This document shows positions 17,642 to 27,326 of a stretch of 64,000 nt of DNA, one piece after another. Source of the DNA: Mesobacterium_A sp034670065 (GTDB taxonomy: Bacteria; Pseudomonadota; Alphaproteobacteria; Rhodobacterales; Rhodobacteraceae); assembly GCA_034670065.1 (NCBI GenBank), contig JAXMOG010000003.1, forward strand, positions 62,001 to 126,000, given 5' to 3'. The notes beneath the pieces were generated by a model. That model was not told the origin of the DNA. It saw nothing but the letters and a program-made list of their open reading frames with translations, and searched no databases. The position numbers and the translations under genes were made by a program. The first letter of the stretch is position 1, and each line of letters begins with the position of its first letter.

Positions 17642-18982
17642 CTACACGCTTTGGCCCAGTTTGTGAGCCAGCTTGTTTTGATGCGTGATCAACGCAGGCA
17701 AATCTATGCCGACCATCTGGCCGTCTTGAACAATAATCCGCCCATCAACCAACAGATCGCGCACTTTGGTGGGGCCTGCCAGCAACAAGGCCGCCGGGTC
17801 CCATGACCCCGCCGTTTCGATGCCAGACACATCCCAGATGGCAATATCAGCCCGCATGCCCGGTGCAATTTGCCCGCAATCATCCCGGCCCAAAACCTCT
17901 GCACCGCCACGCGTGGCAATCTCCAACGCCTCACGCGCGCTCATCGCATCGGCCCCGCGTGAGACACGTTGCAACAACATTGACTGCCGCGCCTCGGCCA
18001 TCAGGTTTCCGGCATCATTGCTGGCCGATCCATCAACCCCCAAGCCAACCGGAACACCCGCATCGCGCATCGCACGTACAGGGGCGATACCCGAACCAAG
18101 ACGACAGTTCGAACAAGGGCAATGCGCGACGCCCGTTTTTGATCTGGCGAACAGATCAATCTCTTGCCCGTCCAACTTCACGCAATGGGCGTGCCAGACA
18201 TCGCTGCCTGTCCAACCCAAATCTTCGGCGTATTGGCCAGGACGACAGCCAAACTTCTCTAGGCTATAGGCAATATCTTCGTCGTTTTCGGCCAAATGAG
18301 TATGCAGCATGACACCTTTGTCACGCGCCAACAGCGCCGCATCCCGCATCAGTTCCCGGCTGACGGAAAAGGGCGAACACGGTGCCAAGCCCACCCGCAC
18401 CATCGCGCCCGGTGAGGGATCATGGAACGCATCGACAACACGGATGCTGTCTTCCAGTATCGCGGCTTCCCGCTCCACCAGACTGTCCGGCGGCAGACCA
18501 CCATCGCTTTCGCCGATGCTCATCGCGCCGCGCGTGGGATGGAAGCGCAAACCAATTTCATGAGCCGCAGCAATGGTATCATCCAGCCGCGACCCGTTGG
18601 GAAACAGGTACAAATGGTCCGACGTCAGGGTACACCCGGACAGGGCAAGTTCAGCCAGCCCGACCTGGGCCGAAATAAACATCTCTTCCGGGCCAAAACG
18701 TGCCCAGATCGGGTACAGCGTCTGCAACCAGCCAAACAACAAAGCATCCTGACCGCCCGGAACGGCCCGCGTCAGGGTTTGGTACAAATGGTGATGGGTA
18801 TTGACCAATCCAGGCGTAACCACACAGCCCGAAGCCTCAATCACAGTGGCCGCTCCAGACAGCCCATGGCCAATCTGCGAAACCACACCGTTTTCAATCA
18901 GGATATCCGCGCCGGATATTTCACGCCGCGTGTCATCCATTGTCAAAACGGTTTGCGCACCGCGGATCAGAACAGCGTTCAT
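17642..18982 (-). CDS. 8-oxoguanine deaminase
   Basis: 446 residues. Amidohydrolase of the AtzB/TrzN-like group. NTHHHLYQTLTRAVPG with the HxH metal site, DHLYLFPNG, RPTRG-like HPTRGAMSIGESDGG, APCSPFSVS, HTHLAENDED, HAHCVKL and GVDGSASND match the Pseudomonas 8-oxoguanine deaminase pattern. It would convert 8-oxoguanine to urate, cleaning up an oxidised base. The alternative is a related deaminase such as hydroxydechloroatrazine hydrolase, less likely on these motifs. The start overlaps the hisN stop by four bases. Confidence 0.88.
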   Translation of the reverse strand: MNAVLIRGAQTVLTMDDTRREISGADILIENGVVSQIGHGLSGAATVIEASGCVVTPGLVNTHHHLYQTLTRAVPGGQDALLFGWLQTLYPIWARFGPEEMFISAQVGLAELALSGCTLTSDHLYLFPNGSRLDDTIAAAHEIGLRFHPTRGAMSIGESDGGLPPDSLVEREAAILEDSIRVVDAFHDPSPGAMVRVGLAPCSPFSVSRELMRDAALLARDKGVMLHTHLAENDEDIAYSLEKFGCRPGQYAEDLGWTGSDVWHAHCVKLDGQEIDLFARSKTGVAHCPCSNCRLGSGIAPVRAMRDAGVPVGLGVDGSASNDAGNLMAEARQSMLLQRVSRGADAMSAREALEIATRGGAEVLGRDDCGQIAPGMRADIAIWDVSGIETAGSWDPAALLLAGPTKVRDLLVDGRIIVQDGQMVGIDLPALITHQNKLAHKLGQSV

Positions 18983-19767
18983 GGCTTTGCCCCCAAGAGT
19001 TCAAGCGCCTGTGCGTGCACCGCTTTGCTGGACGCCGCTACGACAGAGCCCCCCATATGTGCCGGCCCGCCATCCCAATTGGTGACTATCCCGCCAGCGG
19101 CCTGGATAACTGCAATGGGCGCTTGAATATCATAGGCGTTCAATCCCGCCTCGATCACCAAATCAATCTGACCGGCAGCCAAAAGCGCATAAGCGTAACA
19201 ATCCATCCCATAGCGGGTCAGCTTACAATTGCTGGCTACCCGATTGAACGCGGCACCTTCGTCGGCGGTGCCAACTTCGGGAAAGGTGGTGAATAAAATG
19301 GCGTCGGAAATGTCCTCTGTGCCACGCACGGCCAGATCGCGGCGCCCTGATGGCCCGTCATAATAGGCCTGCCCTGCCCCCGCGACGAACCGCTCACCAA
19401 TATAAGGCTGATCAATCACGCCCAGAACCGGGCCTGTACTATCGGACAAAGCAATCAGAACACCCCAGGTCGGTGTTCCGCTAATGAAACCACGGGTGCC
19501 GTCGATTGGATCCAAGACCCATGTCAGCCCGCTGGTTCCGCTGGTCTGCCCAAACTCTTCACCCAGAATAGCGTCATCGGGCCGGGATTGGGCCAACAGA
19601 TCGCGCATGACCTGTTCTGCAGCACGATCCGCTATAGTGACCGGATCAAAGCCACCTTCCAGCTTGTTTTCTGCGCCGATACCCGTGCGAAAATGCGGCA
19701 ATATCGCCGCGCGTGCGGCTTCTGCCAATTCCAAAGCGGTGGTCAAAGCGTCCAGATGCGTATCCAT
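18979..19767 (-). CDS. hisN: Histidinol-phosphatase, inositol monophosphatase family
   Basis: 262 residues. Mg2+-dependent phosphatase fold: EEFGQTSG, LDPIDGTRGFISGTPTWGVLIAL, and YDIQAPIAVIQAAGG in place of the more common WDxAA. The GTRGF and TPTWG signature is that of HisN-type histidinol phosphatases rather than SuhB, so the likely role is the penultimate step of histidine synthesis. It lies upstream of and overlaps the 8-oxoguanine deaminase gene. No other his genes are nearby. Confidence 0.9.
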   Translation of the reverse strand: MDTHLDALTTALELAEAARAAILPHFRTGIGAENKLEGGFDPVTIADRAAEQVMRDLLAQSRPDDAILGEEFGQTSGTSGLTWVLDPIDGTRGFISGTPTWGVLIALSDSTGPVLGVIDQPYIGERFVAGAGQAYYDGPSGRRDLAVRGTEDISDAILFTTFPEVGTADEGAAFNRVASNCKLTRYGMDCYAYALLAAGQIDLVIEAGLNAYDIQAPIAVIQAAGGIVTNWDGGPAHMGGSVVAASSKAVHAQALELLGAKP

Positions 19768-19824
19768 TCAGCGGTCCATCCCAAAGGGTGTCTACCGCCG
19801 GGCTACCGCAGTCGTCGCAACGAC

Positions 19825-20208
19825 TCAAGCCACCTCAGACAGAACTCGGGCCAGTTCGAACAATCGGCGGCGTTGATTTTCGGGAATTGCATAATAAGAG
19901 CGCACAAGGTCCATCGCTTCCTTGTCTGCCATCAAATCTGAAGGCGCGCCGGTTTCGGCCACTTGCATGGCATCGGGATCGCCCGGCTGCCGCTCTAACC
20001 CCTCAAAGAAGAAGCTAACCTGAACATCCAAAGCATCCGAAATATCCCAAAGACGAGAAGCGCTGACGCGGTTGGCGCCTGTTTCATACTTTTGAATTTG
20101 CTGAAACTTGATACCAACTTTTCCAGCCAGCTGTTGTTGTGTCATTCCAATAAGCCAACGTCTTTGGCGAATGCGTTTCCCAACATGTGCGTCAACAGGG
20201 TGTGTCAT
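19825..20208 (-). CDS. XRE-family helix-turn-helix regulator
   Basis: 127 residues. The HTH occupies about residues 10-65 (HVGKRIRQRRWLIGMTQQQLA, then KFQQIQKYETGANRVSASRLW), followed by a short helical C-terminal part ending NQRRRLFELARVLSEV. This exact layout is common and multicopy in Alphaproteobacteria. The second of two adjacent ATG codons (20208) is chosen. It is separated from hisN by 57 bases and from the divergent quinone reductase by a 273-base AT-rich spacer that may carry its operator. Target genes are unknown. Confidence 0.9.
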   Translation of the reverse strand: MTHPVDAHVGKRIRQRRWLIGMTQQQLAGKVGIKFQQIQKYETGANRVSASRLWDISDALDVQVSFFFEGLERQPGDPDAMQVAETGAPSDLMADKEAMDLVRSYYAIPENQRRRLFELARVLSEVA

Positions 20209-20481
20209 CAATGCCTCTCAATAATAACCTGGAAAATGCCACTGCAGAAAAACAATGGCATCCTCTAATTAATAATTTACCAGCCGCACATCCCACCACG
20301 ACACGCGTAAAGTTATATCGTAAAATTGGTATCTGGCAACAGTGTATACCAGCTAAGGTGAACCGCAAATCCACCTATCAACCAAAAGCTGAACCGAACA
20401 ACAAACATAATTACCATGATAGCTTGCATATCTAAGTAAATCAGGGTGTTATTCGCACGTCTAGCGCGTAAAGAGGATAAA

Positions 20482-21441
20482 ATGAGAGCCCTTCAGGTCA
20501 CTTCGCACGATGCAAAACCCGCCTTAGTTGACGTCGCGGAATTCGACGTAACCCCAGGCAAAATTCTAGTAAAGATTGAATCTTGCGGACTGAATTTCGC
20601 CGATCTACTTATGCTAAAAGGCACCTACCAAGACACTCCGGCCCTACCTTTCACCTTAGGAATGGAAGTGGCCGGCCGCATCGTGGAAGTCGCACCCGAT
20701 GTGATCTCCTTGTCTGTTGGGCAGCGCGTGGCTGTATTTGGCGGCAGTGGTGGACTGGCTGAATATGGTGTTTTTGACGCCGTGCGCGCCGTTCCAATCC
20801 CCGATAGCATGAGCGCGGAAGAGGCCGCTGCATTTCAAATTGCTTATGGTACCAGCCATGTTGCTTTGGACTATCGTGCGCGCATGCAGCCAGGTGAAAC
20901 GCTTTTGGTTCTGGGTGCCGCAGGCGGTGTTGGGTTGACGGCTGTCGAAATTGGCAAGCTGATGGGCGCAACAGTTGTTGCCTGTGCGCGCGGGGCAGAC
21001 AAACTGGAAGTTGCCAAGTCTGTAGGGGCGGATCACCTGATTGATGCCAAGACACAGGACATCCGCGAAGAAATGAAAAAGCTGGGCGGGGCCGATGTGG
21101 TTTATGACCCGGTCGGCGGCGCTCAATTCGAGGCCGCATTCCGATCCTGCAAGCCCGAAGCACGGTTGTTGCCCATTGGGTTTGCCAGTGGTGAGGTGCC
21201 GCAGATCAAGGCGAACCATCTTCTGGTGAAGAACCTGACCGTTATGGGCCTGTACTGGGGCGGCTACCTAGCCTTCCGGCCCGAAGTGATCACCAACAGC
21301 ACCAAAACCCTGCTGAAATGGTACAGCGAGGGCCGCTTGAAACCGCATGTGAGCCACGTTTTGCCATTGGAAAACGCTGTTGAAGGGTTGGAACTGTTGC
21401 GCAGCCGCAAGAGCACCGGCAAGGTTGTCATCACAATGTGA
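20482..21441 (+). CDS. NADPH:quinone oxidoreductase family protein (zinc-independent MDR)
   Basis: 319 residues. Medium-chain dehydrogenase fold with FTLGMEVAGRIVEV, the nucleotide site LGAAGGVGLTAVEI (about 147-160) and the quinone-reductase tail SRKSTGKVVITM. The structural and catalytic zinc cysteines are absent, as expected for quinone reductases and related enoyl reductases. The start is set by GAGGATAAAATG at 20482. The next gene begins within or just after its stop, so the two probably form an operon. The substrate is not predictable. Confidence 0.92.
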   Translation: MRALQVTSHDAKPALVDVAEFDVTPGKILVKIESCGLNFADLLMLKGTYQDTPALPFTLGMEVAGRIVEVAPDVISLSVGQRVAVFGGSGGLAEYGVFDAVRAVPIPDSMSAEEAAAFQIAYGTSHVALDYRARMQPGETLLVLGAAGGVGLTAVEIGKLMGATVVACARGADKLEVAKSVGADHLIDAKTQDIREEMKKLGGADVVYDPVGGAQFEAAFRSCKPEARLLPIGFASGEVPQIKANHLLVKNLTVMGLYWGGYLAFRPEVITNSTKTLLKWYSEGRLKPHVSHVLPLENAVEGLELLRSRKSTGKVVITM

Positions 21442-21491
21442 CGTCACTTCGATCTGTGGCGTCCTTCTCCGGCAATCTGGCAGACCTTCCT

Positions 21492-21899
21492 ATGCACACG
21501 ACCTTTACCATACCCACGTCTGGACCTGCCCTGTATGAATTTACACGGCAGGTTGCAGAATGGGTGACGGGCGATGGTTTATTAACCTTGATGGTACGGC
21601 ACACGTCTGCCTCGCTGATGATCATGGAAAACGCCGATCCCGAAGTGCAGACAGACATGACCGCCTTTCTGCATCGGTTGGTTCCGCCAACAGACGCGCC
21701 CGGCATGGAGTATCTGACCCACACCTATGAAGGCCCGGATGATATGCCCGCCCATATCAAGGCGGCGCTGCTGCCTGTCACCCTGTCGATACCGGTGATG
21801 GACGGCAAAATGCGTTTGGGCACGTGGCAGGGCATATATCTTGTTGAACACCGTCTGCGCCCGCATCGCCGTGAAGTGGCCGCCTATTTGGCGGGATAA
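21492..21899 (+). CDS. YjbQ family (UPF0047) protein
   Basis: 135 residues from the ATG at 21492. Motifs are RHTSASLMIMENADPEVQ, the HTYEGPDDMPAHIKAAL segment and the C-terminal LGTWQGIYLVEHR, which carry the conserved His/Asp/Glu cluster. Members have been reported with thiamin phosphate synthase activity, but the physiological role is uncertain. The frame also starts at a GTG at 21438 overlapping the quinone reductase stop (GTGA); the family N-terminus favours 21492, although no ribosome-binding site is visible there. Confidence 0.88.
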   Translation: MHTTFTIPTSGPALYEFTRQVAEWVTGDGLLTLMVRHTSASLMIMENADPEVQTDMTAFLHRLVPPTDAPGMEYLTHTYEGPDDMPAHIKAALLPVTLSIPVMDGKMRLGTWQGIYLVEHRLRPHRREVAAYLAG

Positions 21900-22024
21900 G
21901 CCGGGTAGATGGCAGCAACGCCTGCCAGTCAATTCAGCAACGTATTTACCAAGAAATCCAATAGCGCGGAAATGTGAGCAGCCGATGGTTTTCATGCGCC
22001 ACATCATCTGGCAGACTACACCGT

Positions 22025-22426
22025 ATGAAATGGATTACCGCATCTGCCATCGCCCTGCTGGGCGCCCTGCCCGCACTGGCGGCCGAGCCCCTGTCAGGGG
22101 AAGAATTTGAAGCTTATGTCACGGGAAAGACGCTGTATTTCGGCTCTCAAGGGGTTGATTACGGGGTCGAGGAATACTTGGATCAACGGCGCGTGCGTTG
22201 GTCATTTCTGGATGGCAATTGCAAGGATGGCTTCTGGTATGAGGCCGATGACGGCCAGATTTGCTTTATCTATGAAGACACCCCAGCTCCGCAGTGCTGG
22301 ACCTTTTTCAAAGACCCCAATGGCTTGCGGGCCATCTTTGAAAATGACCCTGAACAAACGACGCTGTACGAGGCCAAACAAAACGACGACCCGATGCTGT
22401 GCTACGGGCCGGATGTGGGTGTCTGA
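22025..22426 (+). CDS. Small secreted protein of unknown function
   Basis: 133 residues. The signal peptide MKWITASAIALLGALPALAA is clear, and this sets the start at 22025 although the frame is open from 21974. The mature part (LSGEEFEAYVTGKTLYF, YGVEEYLDQRRVRWSF, four cysteines in two spaced pairs, then a short acidic end) is a pattern often seen in Roseobacter periplasmic proteins. I do not recognise a function. Confidence 0.75.
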   Translation: MKWITASAIALLGALPALAAEPLSGEEFEAYVTGKTLYFGSQGVDYGVEEYLDQRRVRWSFLDGNCKDGFWYEADDGQICFIYEDTPAPQCWTFFKDPNGLRAIFENDPEQTTLYEAKQNDDPMLCYGPDVGV

Positions 22427-22477
22427 CCGCGCTGCCTAAAAAAAGTAGATCACCAAACCTGGCATAACCCGCAGGGC

Positions 22478-24022
22478 TTAGAACAAGCTGCCTTGCTCGG
22501 GTGGTTTTTTGGGCGCTTTTTTGGGCGTGCCGCTGCCGCCAATCTTCATTTTGCCATCGGCGAATTCAATCTCCAGCCCACTAGCCTGCGCGGCACTGGC
22601 TTTGGAGGTCACAACGTGCCCGTCACCGCGCACCACGGCATAGCCCCGTTGCAGCGTGGCCTTGTACCCCAGCGTTTCACGCAAACGGTCCAACGCAGTT
22701 AACCGATCCCGCAAGCTGGTGGTCTGGCTGCGCCCCGTTTCAGACAGGCGGCGCGACAAGGCATCCAGTTGATCACGCTTGATCGAAATGTCGCGCTGAA
22801 TTGGCCTTATGGACAAACGGTCAGCACGCCGGCCCAAGGCTTCGGCCTTGGCCGTTGTCATCCGCCCCAGCGCCGGGGCCAGCCGCGCGCCGCGATCCGC
22901 CATACGTTCCTGAGTATTGGCAATACGGCTGGTCAGCACCGATGGGCGCAAACTGCCCGCCACTTCGGTCAGGGCAACGCGGCGCTGATCCACCCCATGG
23001 CGCAAAGCGCGCGGCAGCCGATCAGACATAAGGTCCAACCGCTGGCGCGGGCCATCCAGCAACGTATCTGGGCGGCGCAGGGCACGGGCCAGATCGCGCA
23101 AACGGGTGGACCGTTGGTCCAGCACACGTTCCAACGACCGACGCAGGCGGCTATCTTGTTCACCCACCCAAGCCAGCAAATCCAACCGGACGGGAACGGC
23201 CATTTCCGCGGCAGCGGTCGGTGTCGGCGCACGACGATCCGACACGTAATCGATCAGGGTTGTATCCGTTTCGTGCCCCACAGCGGAAATCAACGGAATC
23301 TTTGAAGCCGCCGCTGCACGGGCAACGATCTCTTCGTTAAACCCCCACAAGTCCTCGATAGAACCGCCCCCACGGGCGACGATAATCAGATCCGGCCGGG
23401 GCAACGCGCCGCCAGCGGTCATCGCATTGAACCCCTCAATAGCCCGCGCCACTTCGGGCGCGCAATTGGCCCCCTGAACCGCGACCGGCCATATCAGAAC
23501 CTTGCGTGGAAACCTGTCACGCAAACGGTGCAGAATGTCCCGTATCACCGCGCCCGAAGGAGAGGTGACGACGCCAATGATTTCAGGAAGATAGGGCAAG
23601 GTTTTTTTGCGCTCCGGCTCAAACAACCCTTCCGCCGCAAGCGCCGCCTTGCGCTTTTCCAACATCGCCATCAACGCGCCCGCGCCCGCCACGACCACAT
23701 CATCGACGTTCATGTTGTACTTGGACTGCGCGCCAAAGGCGGTCAGACGCCCGGTCACAACCACTTCTAACCCTTCTTCGGGCACAACGGACAGGTTTGA
23801 AACCTGCCCCTTCCAAGTGGTGCATGCCAGCACACTGCGGTCGTCTTTGACATCATAGTACAGATGGCCGGACCGCGCCTTGAACACGCGCCCAACTTCA
23901 CCGCGCACCCGGATTCGGCCAAAGCTATCCTCCAGCGTGCGCTTCACAGCACCCGACACTTCGGTAACGGTGTATTCGGGCATGTTCTGCCCCGGTGTGG
24001 GATCGTCGATCAGGTCGGACAT
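22478..24022 (-). CDS. xseA: Exodeoxyribonuclease VII large subunit
   Basis: 514 residues. Degrades single-stranded DNA with XseB, which is not in the window. N-terminal OB fold (VRGEVGRVFKARSGHLYYDVKD), then the catalytic region with IGVVTSPSGAVIRDIL, IVARGGGSIEDLWGFNEE and SAVGHETDTTLIDYVSD, followed by long basic coiled-coil repeats. The start is at 24022, where MSDLIDDP is preceded by AAAGG; the frame is open upstream to 24232 without conservation. It is divergent from purD. Confidence 0.95.
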   Translation of the reverse strand: MSDLIDDPTPGQNMPEYTVTEVSGAVKRTLEDSFGRIRVRGEVGRVFKARSGHLYYDVKDDRSVLACTTWKGQVSNLSVVPEEGLEVVVTGRLTAFGAQSKYNMNVDDVVVAGAGALMAMLEKRKAALAAEGLFEPERKKTLPYLPEIIGVVTSPSGAVIRDILHRLRDRFPRKVLIWPVAVQGANCAPEVARAIEGFNAMTAGGALPRPDLIIVARGGGSIEDLWGFNEEIVARAAAASKIPLISAVGHETDTTLIDYVSDRRAPTPTAAAEMAVPVRLDLLAWVGEQDSRLRRSLERVLDQRSTRLRDLARALRRPDTLLDGPRQRLDLMSDRLPRALRHGVDQRRVALTEVAGSLRPSVLTSRIANTQERMADRGARLAPALGRMTTAKAEALGRRADRLSIRPIQRDISIKRDQLDALSRRLSETGRSQTTSLRDRLTALDRLRETLGYKATLQRGYAVVRGDGHVVTSKASAAQASGLEIEFADGKMKIGGSGTPKKAPKKPPEQGSLF

Positions 24023-24303
24023 CTGCGCGCCTTTCTTGCCTTGGGCAGACAGTAGCGCGGGCAGATGCCAAGGGAAAGGCGCAGGAAAAGCCACGAGGCA
24101 AAAGCCGCCAGAAACGCACCGCTGCGCGTGACGTTCAACAGCGGACATTACAGATGTCCTTGCCGAAAAACCGGTGCAGGCTTTGCCCGTTTTTCCATGT
24201 CGACCATTCGAAACCCTTATATACGGCCCCAATCCCGTGCCGCACCTTGCCTATTTAGCAGACCCGCCCTATTCAGACGCCCATCTGGCAAAGGGACTGG
24301 CGC

Positions 24304-25575
24304 ATGAATATTCTGATCCTTGGTGGCGGCGGGCGAGAACACAGCCTGGCCTGGGCGGTGTTGCAAAACCCGAAATGCGACAAACTGATTGTCGCGCCCG
24401 GCAACGCCGGAATCTCGCAGATCGCAGAATGCGCCCAGTTGGATATCAACGACGGCGGCGCGGTGGCCCAGTTTGCCGCCGCCGAAGCGATCGATCTGAT
24501 CATCATCGGCCCCGAAGCCCCGCTGGCCGCAGGTGTGGCGGACCGTCTGCGCGAGGCAGGCTTTTTGGTCTTTGGCCCATCCAAGGCTGCGGCCCGGTTG
24601 GAAGTTTCCAAAAGCTTCACCAAGGAAATCTGTGCAGCGGTTGATGCCCCAACCGCAGGCTATGGCCATTTCACTGACGCCGAGGCCGCCAAAGCCTATG
24701 TGCGCGAACAGGGCGCACCGATTGTCGTAAAGGCCGATGGACTGGCAGCAGGGAAAGGCGTGATAATCGCCGAAACGGTGGCCGACGCCGAAGCCGCCAT
24801 AGACGACATGTTCGGCGGCGCCTTTGGTGGTGCCGGTGCCGAAGTGGTGATCGAAGAATTCATGACCGGGGAAGAAGCCAGTTTCTTCATTCTGGTGGAT
24901 GGCGAAGATGTACTGCCAATCGGAACCGCCCAAGACCACAAGCGCGTTGGCGATGGGGACACCGGGCCAAACACCGGTGGCATGGGGGCCTATAGCCCGG
25001 CACCCGTCTTGACCGATGAGATCGCGCAACTGGCGTTGGACCAGATCATCAAACCCACCATGGCCGAAATGGCCCAGCGTGGGATGCCCTATCAGGGTGT
25101 TCTCTATGCCGGTCTGATGATCAAAGACGGTCAGCCGCGTCTGGTGGAATATAATGCGCGTTTTGGTGATCCAGAGTGCCAAGTCCTGATGCTGCGTTTG
25201 GCCGGTCAGGCGTTGGATTTGATCCATGCCTGCGCCGAAGGACGGCTAAGCGAAGCACAGGTCAATTGGGCCCCGGATCACGCGGTAACGGTGGTCCTGG
25301 CCGCCAATGGCTATCCCGGAAGCTATGAAAAAGGCACCGTGATCAGCGGGTTGGATGCCCTGCCAGAAGACAGTTTCCACATGATGTTTCACGCAGGAAC
25401 GTCGACCAAGGACAATCAGGTTGTGGCCACCGGCGGGCGTGTATTGAATGCCACCGCGCGTGGCGCCAATCTTCAACAGGCCCGCGACCGGGCTTATGCC
25501 ATGGTGAATGGCGTTGACTGGCCCGATGGGTTCTGGCGTCATGACATCGGCTGGCGCGCGTTGGAGCGTGACTGA
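24304..25575 (+). CDS. purD: Phosphoribosylamine-glycine ligase
   Basis: 423 residues. Joins glycine to phosphoribosylamine, the second step of purine synthesis. N-terminal MNILILGGGGREHSLAW, ATP-grasp core VVKADGLAAGKGVIIA, VIEEFMTGEEASFF, and VEYNARFGDPECQ with the metal-binding residues are all present. The start is supported by AAAGGGA. The following small membrane-protein gene starts eight bases inside its 3' end. Confidence 0.97.
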   Translation: MNILILGGGGREHSLAWAVLQNPKCDKLIVAPGNAGISQIAECAQLDINDGGAVAQFAAAEAIDLIIIGPEAPLAAGVADRLREAGFLVFGPSKAAARLEVSKSFTKEICAAVDAPTAGYGHFTDAEAAKAYVREQGAPIVVKADGLAAGKGVIIAETVADAEAAIDDMFGGAFGGAGAEVVIEEFMTGEEASFFILVDGEDVLPIGTAQDHKRVGDGDTGPNTGGMGAYSPAPVLTDEIAQLALDQIIKPTMAEMAQRGMPYQGVLYAGLMIKDGQPRLVEYNARFGDPECQVLMLRLAGQALDLIHACAEGRLSEAQVNWAPDHAVTVVLAANGYPGSYEKGTVISGLDALPEDSFHMMFHAGTSTKDNQVVATGGRVLNATARGANLQQARDRAYAMVNGVDWPDGFWRHDIGWRALERD

Positions 25576-26137
25576 GTATCGCTATCGTCCAGCGCCCTCA
25601 TCGGCGCCGGACTGTTGGCACCTTGACGGGACCGTTCTATCCGGGCCCGGCGGGCAACTGGATTTGCGCACCATTGATGGGGCAGCCTTTACCGATCAGA
25701 CCAAGAAGGGCTGGTTGTTGCGGCGGCTGGATCTGCGCAGCGCGGGGCAAGAGCTTCGCCTTGGGCTGGTCCACCCAACAGACGCAAGCAGCGACGCAAT
25801 TGACGAACATCTGGCCGTATTGAGCGCCGTGGCACAGGTATTGGGTGATCTGCAACCAAACCTGCCAATCGCAGTGGGCACACGCCGCCGCCTGCGTCTG
25901 GCGCGGTTCTTCATGGGCACCTTGGCGTTGGCAGTCGGTTTGGGGATCGCCACTTGGGCAGCCATGGCCGGGTGGACCGGAGATCGCATGGCGCTGGCTG
26001 CCTTGCCGATGCTGGGCTTGGGGGGCGTCGGGGTGGCGCTGATGCAAACCAATGTGCCTTGGGGCACCGGATTGAGCCTGCCCGCCGCCTTGTTTCCCGC
26101 TATGCTGCAGACATTGCAGCCGATGCCGGGGCGTTAA
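25568..26137 (+). CDS. Small membrane protein of unknown function downstream of purD
   Basis: 189 residues from a GTG at 25568 that overlaps the purD 3' end by eight bases. The N-terminal half is soluble (YRYRPAPSSAPDCWHLDG..., a Leu/Arg-rich segment near residue 60); two hydrophobic helices lie near residues 115-135 and 142-162. No family is recognised. An in-frame ATG at 25508 would lie deep inside purD, so the overlapping GTG is preferred. Coupling suggests co-expression with purD, which need not mean shared function. Confidence 0.7.
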   Translation: MTEYRYRPAPSSAPDCWHLDGTVLSGPGGQLDLRTIDGAAFTDQTKKGWLLRRLDLRSAGQELRLGLVHPTDASSDAIDEHLAVLSAVAQVLGDLQPNLPIAVGTRRRLRLARFFMGTLALAVGLGIATWAAMAGWTGDRMALAALPMLGLGGVGVALMQTNVPWGTGLSLPAALFPAMLQTLQPMPGR

Positions 26138-26254
26138 CCACTTCGGCTCCACGTCGCAGGCCCGCTGCCACCAGGCGCCCTACTGAAAGCCGAATTTAGG
26201 ATTGAAGGACGGTCACAAGACTGCGGTATTCAGGGCATCGCCCCAAGAATGACC

Positions 26255-27001
26255 TCAATTGGTGCAGCGCAGCGCTGTGTTCAGGTCATCTGGTGTGCGG
26301 AATCGAGACAGAGGCACGCTTTCAACCCGGCCGTTGACCAACCGGCTGCGCATCACCTGTCGCCACGCTCCATCTGCCGTGATCAGTTCAGGCCCCTGCC
26401 CGCAATCCCGGATACCGCCAGGAATGAAATCCCAGCCGATTTTGTGATTGGTCAAACCGGGTGCGCTGATCACCTCACGCAGCTTGTTGTTGGCAAAACG
26501 CCAAATGCGCAGCGTTTTGGCCAGATGCGGACGGTCGATATAGGCAATTTCCACATGACCGTCGCCGTCCAAATCCGCCGCCCCAATCGGGGCAAGCCAG
26601 CGATGCGTGCGACCAATAAATGGGGTGGCTGTGATGCGCCCGTTTTCATCCCAGACCGCCAAACGCGCGCCTTGGGTCAGGCTGGTTTCGATCACAACAA
26701 CTTCTGGTGCGCCATCGCCATCCAAATCAACAAGCCGGGGCGCGATGTCTTCGAACACCATCGTCTCTGGCAGACTTGCGGTCAAACGTCGCCCGTCGGC
26801 CATGGTCAAACGCAGGGTCGACCATTCTACGCTGTCACCCAATATGCCATGGTCATAGCGGGTGGTTGGCCCATCATAGCTGGCGTCGGCAATCTGGGCG
26901 CTGACCACGCCAGTTGCCATCAGCCACAAGCCTGCCGCGATCCAAGCGCCGCGGGCAATCCCTTGCCACGGGCGCGACGGAATACGCGGCGCTCTTGTCA
27001 T
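26255..27001 (-). CDS. Secreted FG-GAP/VCBS-repeat protein
   Basis: 248 residues. An N-terminal signal sequence (hydrophobic stretch AAGLWLMATGVVSA) precedes a beta-propeller-like region with two calcium-loop motifs, DLDGDGAPEVVV and DLDGDGHVEIAYID, the hallmark of FG-GAP repeats. Such proteins are exported; binding partners are unknown. Two cysteines (in RDCGQG and the terminal LRCTN) could form a disulfide. It lies just downstream of the ferredoxin gene on the same strand, with one base between. Confidence 0.85.
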   Translation of the reverse strand: MTRAPRIPSRPWQGIARGAWIAAGLWLMATGVVSAQIADASYDGPTTRYDHGILGDSVEWSTLRLTMADGRRLTASLPETMVFEDIAPRLVDLDGDGAPEVVVIETSLTQGARLAVWDENGRITATPFIGRTHRWLAPIGAADLDGDGHVEIAYIDRPHLAKTLRIWRFANNKLREVISAPGLTNHKIGWDFIPGGIRDCGQGPELITADGAWRQVMRSRLVNGRVESVPLSRFRTPDDLNTALRCTN

Positions 27002-27002
27002 A

Positions 27003-27326
27003 TTAGATTTGCTTTTCGGGCAATTGAACGATCAGGCCGTCCAGCGCGTCAGTCACCTTGACCTGGCAGGTCAGGCGTGAGCGTTCTGCATTCGGCTCGT
27101 AGGCGAAGTCCAGCATGTCTTCTTCCATGTCTTCGCGTGCCGGCAATTTGGACACCCAGTCAGGGTGCACATATACGTGGCAGGTCGAACAAGCACAGGC
27201 GCCGCCGCAATCGGCGTCAATGCCGGGAACATTGTTGTCGCGCGCGCCTTCCATCACGGTCAAGCCGTTGGCCACCTCGACGACGTGCTCGGTTCCGTTG
27301 TGCTCGATATAAGTGATTTTCGCCAT
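27003..27326 (-). CDS. Adrenodoxin-type 2Fe-2S ferredoxin
   Basis: 107 residues. The cluster ligands C40, C46, C49 and C87 show the C-x5-C-x2-C spacing of vertebrate-type (adrenodoxin/putidaredoxin) ferredoxins, in CGGACACSTCHVY and later RLTCQV. It carries electrons, commonly to cytochrome P450s or to heme and iron-sulfur biogenesis partners; none is adjacent, so the partner is unknown. A general housekeeping ferredoxin of this type is widespread in Rhodobacterales. Confidence 0.95.
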   Translation of the reverse strand: MAKITYIEHNGTEHVVEVANGLTVMEGARDNNVPGIDADCGGACACSTCHVYVHPDWVSKLPAREDMEEDMLDFAYEPNAERSRLTCQVKVTDALDGLIVQLPEKQI

